Below, piece after piece: positions 58,659 to 64,000 of a DNA stretch of 64,000 nucleotides. The stretch is from UBA2279 sp041595875. Its GTDB lineage: Bacteria > Actinomycetota > Coriobacteriia > Anaerosomatales > Anaerosomataceae. Numbering within the stretch: position 1 is the stretch's first letter; each line of letters begins with the position of its first letter. Under the pieces are notes generated by a model. The model was not told where the DNA came from, did no database searches, and saw nothing but the letters and a program-made list of their open reading frames with translations. The translations under genes and the position numbers were made by a program. The stretch spans positions 13,570 to 77,569 of the forward strand of contig JBFHJN010000004.1 in NCBI GenBank assembly GCA_041595875.1, in the 5' to 3' direction.

Positions 58659-61112
58659 ATGCCTGCAATGCGAGTACACGAACTGGCCAAGGAGTTCGGG
58701 ATGAGCTCGAAAGAGCTGCTCGACCACCTTGCTGCCCTCAAGATACCAGCCAGGAACCACGCCTCCACGCTTGTAGAGGCCTATGTCGACAAGATCCGCA
58801 AAGACCTTGCTCCGGTCATCGCCGAGAAGCAGGCCGAGCTCGAGGCCAAGCGGTTGAAGGCCGAGGCTGCTGAACGCAAGAAGCTCGCAGCAGAAGAGGC
58901 CGCGCGGAAGGCTGAAGAGGCTGCCCGTCTCAAGGAAGAAGAAGCTGCCCGAAAAGCTGAAGAGGCTGAAGAAGCCGCTGAGCGAGCGAAGCGCGAAGCC
59001 GCCGAGAAGGCACAGCAGGCCGAAGAGGCCGAGCGCAAGAAGCTGGAAGAAGAAGAGCGCAAGCGCCACGAAGCCGACGAGTCGGCTCGCAAAGAGGCCG
59101 AGCGCAAGGCCGAGGAGGAAGCCGCCCAGCTTGCCGTGCAGGCCGCAAAGCTCGAGGCAGAAGAGGCCGAGCGCTACCGGCAGATGGCGCGCGAGGCCGA
59201 GGCCGCGCAGCGCACCGCTCCTTCAAGCATCATCGCCGAAGCAGCGAAGATGGCTGCGGCTTCCGGCCCCATCGGAAAGAAAAAGAAGAAGACCAAGAAG
59301 CCCACGGGACGTCGCGAGCAGACCGAACCCCGCGTAGCGGCCGCACAGACGCCTGCTCCCACACTGGAACAAGGCGTCGTCATCACCGAGGGCGCTACCG
59401 TGGGCGAGTTCGCCGACGCACTAGGCCTTCCGTCGACCGAGATCATCAAGCGCCTCATGCTCCTTGGCGAGCTTCTTACCGTCAATCAGCCCATGGGCAG
59501 AGAGATCATGGAGATCCTGGCCGAGGACCTTGGCGCCCAGCTCACCATCCAGAAGCCTGAAGAGGAGTCGCTCATCACGTTCGATGACGATCCTGCAGAC
59601 CTCAGGCCCCGTCCTCCGGTGGTCACCGTCATGGGTCACGTCGACCATGGTAAGACCTCGCTGCTGGACGCCATCCGTGAGACGGGCGTTGCTGCGACAG
59701 AGGCCGGTGGTATCACGCAGCACATCGGTGCTTCGATCGCGTACCACAACGACAAGCGCATCACATTCATCGACACTCCCGGCCACGAGGCGTTCACCGC
59801 CATGCGTGCACGTGGTGCCAACGCCACCGACGTGGTCGTCCTGGTCGTCGCTGCTGACGACGGGGTCATGCCGCAGACCGTTGAAGCCATCCACCACGCC
59901 AAGGCCGCAGGCGTGCCGATCATCGTGGCAGTCAACAAGATCGATAAGGACGGCGCCAACCCCGACCAGGTACGACAGATGCTCACAGAGCATGAGATCG
60001 TGCCCGAGGAATGGGGCGGCACCAACATCTTCGTGAACGTCTCGGCGAAGAAACGTCTCAACATCGATGAGCTTCTTGAGATGATCCTGCTCCAGGCGGA
60101 CGTCCTCGAACTCAAAGCGAACCCCGACGCTCCGGCAAGCGGTGTCGTCATCGAAGCGAAGCTCGACAAGGGTCGTGGCCCGGTTGCCACCGTGCTGGTC
60201 CAGCGAGGCACTCTGCACGTTGGAGACGCCGTGGTAGCCGGTACCAGCCATGGTCGCGTCCGTGCGCTGCTCGACCCGCTCGGCAAGACGGTGGACTCCG
60301 CTGCTCCTGCCGATCCGGTCGAGATCCAGGGGCTTTCAAGCGTACCCGGCGCCGGTGACGAGTTCCGCGTGTTCGCAGACGAGCGCGATGCTCGCAACCT
60401 TGCCGAAGAGCGGGCTCTCAAGCAGCGTCTGGCTGCGCACGAGCGCAAGAGCCACGTGTCTTTGGACGACTTGTTCGCACGGATCCAGGAGGGCGAGCTC
60501 AAAGACCTCAACCTCGTGGTCAAGGCGGACGTCCATGGCTCGATCGAGGCGCTCAAAGACGCGCTGGACAAGATGGACCAGAGCGAGGTCCACATCAACG
60601 TCATCCACTCGGGCGTGGGCGGTATCACCGAGACCGACGTCACGCTTGCTGACGCCAGCGACGCCATCATCATCGGCTTCAACGTGCGTCCTATCGCCAA
60701 GGCGAAAGAGCTCGCGGAGCACTCCAAAGTCGACATCCGCCTGTATCGGGTCATCTACAAGGCCATCGAAGAGATCAACGCCGCACGCGTCGGCCTTCTC
60801 GCACCCACGTTCGAAGAGCATGATACGGCCCGTATCGAGATCCGTGAGCTGTTCAAGGTCCCCAAGGTGGGGATGATCGCAGGCTGCTACGTCCAGGAGG
60901 GCGAAGTCACCCGCGACGATCAGCTGCGCATCGTCCGTGACGGTACGATCGTCTGGGAAGGCAAGATGGGCTCTCTGCGCCGATTCAAAGACGACGTCAA
61001 GTCTGTGAAGTCAGGCTACGAGTGCGGTATCGGTATCGACGGCTTCCAGGACATTAAGGAAGGCGACGTGCTGGAGACCTTCCGCACCATAGAGGTTGCG
61101 AGAGAGGCGTGA
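58659..61112 (+). CDS. infB: Translation initiation factor IF-2
   Basis: This 817-residue GTPase places initiator fMet-tRNA on the 30S subunit. It has an IF2_N helical domain (VHELAKEFGMSSKELLDHL), a long charged Ala/Glu/Lys/Arg helix (about 50-200), a Lys-rich stretch, the G domain with GHVDHGKTSLLDAI, DTPGHEA and NKID, then domains II-IV. Starts at 58650 (GTG), 58659 and 58668 are all in frame; 58659 has GGACGG about 8 bases upstream. The charged helix is low complexity but normal for the family. Confidence 0.96.
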   Translation: MPAMRVHELAKEFGMSSKELLDHLAALKIPARNHASTLVEAYVDKIRKDLAPVIAEKQAELEAKRLKAEAAERKKLAAEEAARKAEEAARLKEEEAARKAEEAEEAAERAKREAAEKAQQAEEAERKKLEEEERKRHEADESARKEAERKAEEEAAQLAVQAAKLEAEEAERYRQMAREAEAAQRTAPSSIIAEAAKMAAASGPIGKKKKKTKKPTGRREQTEPRVAAAQTPAPTLEQGVVITEGATVGEFADALGLPSTEIIKRLMLLGELLTVNQPMGREIMEILAEDLGAQLTIQKPEEESLITFDDDPADLRPRPPVVTVMGHVDHGKTSLLDAIRETGVAATEAGGITQHIGASIAYHNDKRITFIDTPGHEAFTAMRARGANATDVVVLVVAADDGVMPQTVEAIHHAKAAGVPIIVAVNKIDKDGANPDQVRQMLTEHEIVPEEWGGTNIFVNVSAKKRLNIDELLEMILLQADVLELKANPDAPASGVVIEAKLDKGRGPVATVLVQRGTLHVGDAVVAGTSHGRVRALLDPLGKTVDSAAPADPVEIQGLSSVPGAGDEFRVFADERDARNLAEERALKQRLAAHERKSHVSLDDLFARIQEGELKDLNLVVKADVHGSIEALKDALDKMDQSEVHINVIHSGVGGITETDVTLADASDAIIIGFNVRPIAKAKELAEHSKVDIRLYRVIYKAIEEINAARVGLLAPTFEEHDTARIEIRELFKVPKVGMIAGCYVQEGEVTRDDQLRIVRDGTIVWEGKMGSLRRFKDDVKSVKSGYECGIGIDGFQDIKEGDVLETFRTIEVAREA

Positions 61113-61116
61113 TTGC

Positions 61117-61488
61117 GTGAAGTCCACACCTCGCACCCGCAAGCTCGGTGAGGCTGTCAAAGAGGCCGTTGCCGCAATATTGCTTGAAGAGATCGCAGAT
61201 CCGCGAGTCTCGCTCGCGACGGTGACGTCGGTGGAGGTCAGCTCCGATATGGGGCTGGCCAACATCTACGTCGTCACCCATGGAGACGACGAGCGCCAGC
61301 AGGCGCTGATATCCGGACTTGACTCCGCTAAGAACCGTATCCGGTCCTCACTTGGCAAACGTGTCGCCATGCGTGTGGTCCCCGAGCTTCGCTTCAAGAT
61401 CGACCCGAGCGTCGAGCAGGGGATGCGCATCTCGCAGGCTCTCAAGGAAGAGGCCGAGCGCCGGCCGATCTCCAGCGACGAGGAGTAG
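61117..61488 (+). CDS. rbfA: Ribosome-binding factor A
   Basis: This 123-residue KH-like 30S maturation factor contains RTRKLGEAVKEAVAAILLEEIADPR, VEVSSDMGLANIYV and a C-terminal ELRFKIDPSVEQGMRI segment. The start is GTG 61117, with GAGAGG 9 bases upstream, 4 bases after the infB stop. The infB-rbfA-nrnA-truB-ribF order is standard. Confidence 0.95.
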   Translation: MKSTPRTRKLGEAVKEAVAAILLEEIADPRVSLATVTSVEVSSDMGLANIYVVTHGDDERQQALISGLDSAKNRIRSSLGKRVAMRVVPELRFKIDPSVEQGMRISQALKEEAERRPISSDEE

Positions 61489-61491
61489 CCC

Positions 61492-62463
61492 ATGTTCCCC
61501 GGCGGCGAGGACGTCCATTTCGCCGAGTCGATCCGTGCCGCAAGCAGTGTGGCGGTCGGCGCTCATGTCGATCCTGACGGGGACGCCGTCGGCTCCACTC
61601 TGGGGCTTGTGCTCGCACTTCGCAGCATCGGGATCGATGCCACCCCGGTGTTGCCTTCGAGTGACGCAGTCCCGCAGACGTACTCGTTCCTGCCCGGGTC
61701 CGGGCTGTACCGCCACGCTGCGGATCTTGCAGCTCCCGACCTCTTCATCGCGCTGGATACGCCGGGCTTCGCCCGTCTCGGCGATGCAGAGCCGCTTGCA
61801 CGAGGTGCACGCGAGCTCATCGTGGTCGATCATCATCCGGACAACGCCCGCTACGGGACGCTCTCCATCGTCGATGCTCACGCCTCGTCGGTGGGTGCGA
61901 TGATATGGGGGCTTCTCGGCGCGCTTGGTGTTGAGCCGGATGCACGGATCGCCACGTGCCTGTATACCGCGCTTGTCACCGACACCGGGCGGTTCAGCTA
62001 CTCCAACACCCGTCCTGAGGCGCTGCGCACCGCGGCGAGCATGCTCGAGGCCGGCGTGGACGTTCAGCAGGTGTTCACCGACGTCTATGAGAGCCGCTCC
62101 GTTGGCGCGCTTGCGCTCATCGGCCGCACGCTTGAGCGCATCACATGCGTGCAAGACGACGCTATCGCGTACTCATGGGTCACCGACGATGACTTCGCCG
62201 AGACGGGCGCGCTCAAAGCCGAAAGCGAGAACCTCATCGACGAGGTCCGCGCGCTGCGCGGTGCCCGCATCGTGTTCCTGATGAAGCAGACCGCCGGTGC
62301 TGTGCGCGTCTCTTTGAGGGCGAAGAGCGGCGCTGACGTAGGCTCCGTGGCTCGAGCGTTCGGCGGGGGAGGTCATAGCGCCGCCGCGGGTTTCACTTTT
62401 GACGGCGAGATGGACGCCCTCTTGCGCGTCTTGCTTCCCGCTCTTGGCGAGGTACTGGCGTGA
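61492..62463 (+). CDS. nrnA: DHH/DHHA1 phosphoesterase, NrnA-like
   Basis: This 323-residue protein has the DHH metal motifs HVDPDGDAVGS (about residue 25), DTPGF and VDHHPDN (about residue 110), and a DHHA1 domain ending GGGHSAAAG. NrnA degrades oligoribonucleotides such as pGpG and also pAp. It starts 3 bases after rbfA and overlaps truB as GTGA. Confidence 0.92.
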   Translation: MFPGGEDVHFAESIRAASSVAVGAHVDPDGDAVGSTLGLVLALRSIGIDATPVLPSSDAVPQTYSFLPGSGLYRHAADLAAPDLFIALDTPGFARLGDAEPLARGARELIVVDHHPDNARYGTLSIVDAHASSVGAMIWGLLGALGVEPDARIATCLYTALVTDTGRFSYSNTRPEALRTAASMLEAGVDVQQVFTDVYESRSVGALALIGRTLERITCVQDDAIAYSWVTDDDFAETGALKAESENLIDEVRALRGARIVFLMKQTAGAVRVSLRAKSGADVGSVARAFGGGGHSAAAGFTFDGEMDALLRVLLPALGEVLA

Positions 62464-63362
62464 GCGCCAGGCGAGGGGCGACAGGCCTTGCCGGTCTGCT
62501 CGTCATCGACAAACCCGCCGGGATGACGAGCCACGATGTGGTCGCAGCGGTCCGACGTGCCACAGGTGAACGCCGGGTAGGACATGCCGGCACGCTCGAC
62601 CCTTCGGCCACCGGCGTGCTCATGGTGCTTGTGGGTCCCTACACCCGGCTGGAACGCTATCTCAGCGGCAAGACGAAATCCTACGAAGCGGTCATCGCTT
62701 TCGGCACCGAGACGGACACCGATGATGCTGAGGGCGAAACGACGGTGACAGCGCCTGTACCGCCGCAGGTGCTGGAGGCGGAGAGCGCGGCCGTTGTTCT
62801 GGGCGGCTTCCTGGGCCGATCCATGCAGCAACCTCCCGTGTACTCCGCTATCAAGGTGGCCGGGAAGACGGCGCACCGCGTGGCTCGCGCTGGCGGAGAC
62901 ATCGAACTGGCGCCTCGCCCGATCACGGTCACAAAGGCCGACCTGTGCTCCATCGATCGCGCGCAGGCCACGTGGACTGTGGATTTCACGGTATCCAAAG
63001 GCACCTACATCCGGGCGTTGGCCCGTGACATAGGTCGGGAGGCGCACACGGCGGCACACCTGCGTGACCTACGCCGTACCGGCAGCGGGGACATCACCGT
63101 TGCGCAAGCCCTCGCTCTCGAAGGCGTCCGTGACGCACAGGACATCCGGGCGCTGTTCTTGGACCCGATTCCCGCACTTGGGATGCCTGTGCTGCACCTT
63201 GATGAGACCCAGGCCGGCATTGTGGCGGACGGACGGCCCCTCGATGTGGCCGGTCCGCAAGACGGTCCTGTGGCGCTCGTCTTCAACGACTCACTGGTTG
63301 CGGTCTACAACTCACAATCAGGCCGGATGGTCGCCGAGACCGTGTTGGGAGTCCGCCGATGA
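62460..63362 (+). CDS. truB: tRNA pseudouridine-55 synthase
   Basis: This 300-residue enzyme makes pseudouridine-55 in the T loop. It has LLVIDKPAGMTSHDVV (about residue 13) and the catalytic aspartate in GHAGTLDPSATGVL (about residue 41), then QQPPVYSAIKVAG and a C-terminal PUA-like region. The GTG start overlaps nrnA, and the stop overlaps ribF. Confidence 0.96.
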   Translation: MSARRGATGLAGLLVIDKPAGMTSHDVVAAVRRATGERRVGHAGTLDPSATGVLMVLVGPYTRLERYLSGKTKSYEAVIAFGTETDTDDAEGETTVTAPVPPQVLEAESAAVVLGGFLGRSMQQPPVYSAIKVAGKTAHRVARAGGDIELAPRPITVTKADLCSIDRAQATWTVDFTVSKGTYIRALARDIGREAHTAAHLRDLRRTGSGDITVAQALALEGVRDAQDIRALFLDPIPALGMPVLHLDETQAGIVADGRPLDVAGPQDGPVALVFNDSLVAVYNSQSGRMVAETVLGVRR

Positions 63363-64000
63363 GCCGTGTCGTCACCTGGGAGCCGGGCATAGCGTCCCTG
63401 GGTCACGCCGCTATCGCCATCGGCGTGTTCGACGGTGTCCACCTCGGCCATCAGGCGCTCGTGAAAGACACGATCCGGATAGCCCAGGAACTCGGCTCGC
63501 TCTCGGCAGTGGTCACCTTCGACCGCGATCCGGACCGCGTCGTATCCCCGGACTCTGCAGCTCCTCAGCTGCTGGCGCTGGAAGACAAGCTCGCATGTCT
63601 CGCCGCGCTTGGCCCCGACATCATCCTGGTGGTCCCTTTCGATGTCGCCCTGGCCTCGATGTCTCCGGAACGCTTCTTGCACGAGGTGCTCCTGGCAAGC
63701 TTCAAGCCGGTAGCTGCGGTGGTGGGTCACGACTTCCGGTTCGGCAACCGGGCTCAAGGCGATGTCGGCGTCCTTGAGGGCTTTGGCGCCAAGCATGGCT
63801 TCTCGGTATACGCACACGAACTCATCACCGTTGATGCGGCGGCTGTGACCTCGACCCGTATCAGGGCAACCGTCCGTGATGGTGACGTGACGCTGGCAGC
63901 CAGGCTGCTCGCCAGGCCCCATCGCGTCTGCGGCCGTGTCGTCCATGGACGCGGAGAGGGCACCTCGCTGCACGTGCCCACAGCGAACCTGGCCGTCCAC
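63359..64000 (+). CDS. ribF: Riboflavin kinase/FMN adenylyltransferase (3' truncated by window)
   Basis: The first 214 residues of RibF are present, and the frame runs open to the window edge. The FAD synthetase domain (about 1-185) shows GVFDGVHLGHQ, VVGHDFRFGNRAQGDV and STRIR; the riboflavin kinase domain begins with GRVVHGRGEGTSLHVPTANL. The kinase loop reads GEGTSLHVPTANL where GRxLGFPTANL is usual, a small deviation. The ATG overlaps the truB stop. RibF makes the FMN needed by FabK and the FAD needed by TrmFO. Confidence 0.95.
   Translation, partial: MSRVVTWEPGIASLGHAAIAIGVFDGVHLGHQALVKDTIRIAQELGSLSAVVTFDRDPDRVVSPDSAAPQLLALEDKLACLAALGPDIILVVPFDVALASMSPERFLHEVLLASFKPVAAVVGHDFRFGNRAQGDVGVLEGFGAKHGFSVYAHELITVDAAAVTSTRIRATVRDGDVTLAARLLARPHRVCGRVVHGRGEGTSLHVPTANLAVH

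Noticed and set aside
58840..59230. Ala/Glu/Lys/Arg repeats as a tandem repeat or inserted element
   Set aside because: This is the normal charged linker helix of IF-2; the repeats are imprecise and in frame.
1..64000. CRISPR arrays, insertion sequences, prophage, defence islands, tRNA or rRNA genes
   Set aside because: No regularly spaced repeats, transposase motifs, terminal inverted repeats or cloverleaf sequences were seen in the short intergenic gaps; the window is uniformly housekeeping.

Overview
The window is 64 kb of high-GC chromosomal DNA carrying about 66 tightly packed protein genes, almost all on the + strand and many overlapping by 1-4 bases (ATGA, GTGA). Gene content and order point to an actinobacterium outside the classical mycelial groups, most likely Coriobacteriia or a close anaerobic lineage. 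Supporting points are the actinobacterial-type rpsP-khpA-rimM-trmD-lepB-rplS-lepB-rnhB-yraN-comM-dprA-trmFO-xerC-whiG-rpsB-tsf-pyrH-frr order, the WhiG/FliA-type sigma factor, FabK in place of FabI, FakA/FakB fatty-acid salvage, an ADP-forming acyl-CoA synthetase and folate-type TrmFO. The taxonomic call is inference; no rRNA or tRNA gene is present.

Layout. 1-3.4 kb: tail of an unidentified gene (possibly def), then fmt, rsmB, glpX and, convergent, an FmdB-type zinc-ribbon gene. 3.7-9.4 kb: PASTA/pseudo-amidase protein, M23 peptidase, TPP riboswitch with thiT and thiN, a GAF/HD-GYP-like protein, and rpmB on the minus strand. 9.5-16.6 kb: Asp23 protein, fakA, fakB, recG, rsmD, coaD, a coiled-coil protein and yceD. 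16.7-28.2 kb: rpmF, an ADP-forming acyl-CoA synthetase with a P-loop/DRTGG partner, then plsX-fabH-fabK-fabD-fabG-acpP, a second FabK-like flavoprotein, fabF and rnc. 28.2-34.7 kb: smc, ftsY, signal peptidase, ffh. 34.8-45.8 kb: rpsP operon, two more signal peptidases, rnhB, DNA-uptake genes, trmFO, xerC, whiG and a response regulator with a zinc ribbon. 45.9-56.6 kb: rpsB, tsf, pyrH, frr, uppS, cdsA, dxr, rseP, ispG, a small Rossmann protein and proS. 56.7-64 kb: rimP, nusA, ylxR, infB, rbfA, nrnA, truB and the start of ribF.

The genes cover translation and ribosome assembly, type II fatty acid and phospholipid synthesis, isoprenoid precursor synthesis (Dxr, IspG) feeding undecaprenyl diphosphate (UppS), the SRP secretion route with three signal peptidases, DNA uptake and processing, and thiamine salvage. 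No stretch longer than about 220 bases lacks a gene. I see no insertion sequence, prophage, CRISPR array, tRNA or rRNA.

I found no convincing new multi-gene system. The observations most worth a second look are domain-level oddities in otherwise ordinary genes: an RseP with an inserted winged-helix-like segment, a NusA with a C-terminal Cys3His tail, a receiver domain fused to a zinc ribbon, a membrane PASTA protein ending in an amidase fold without zinc ligands, a HD-GYP protein with degenerate motifs, three signal peptidases within 5.7 kb, and the acyl-CoA synthetase/DRTGG pair between rpmF and plsX. Regulatory signals include a TPP riboswitch, a terminator-like hairpin ahead of rimP-nusA, a glpX terminator lying inside the convergent fmdB gene, and recurring TGTTAGNAT extended -10 elements.
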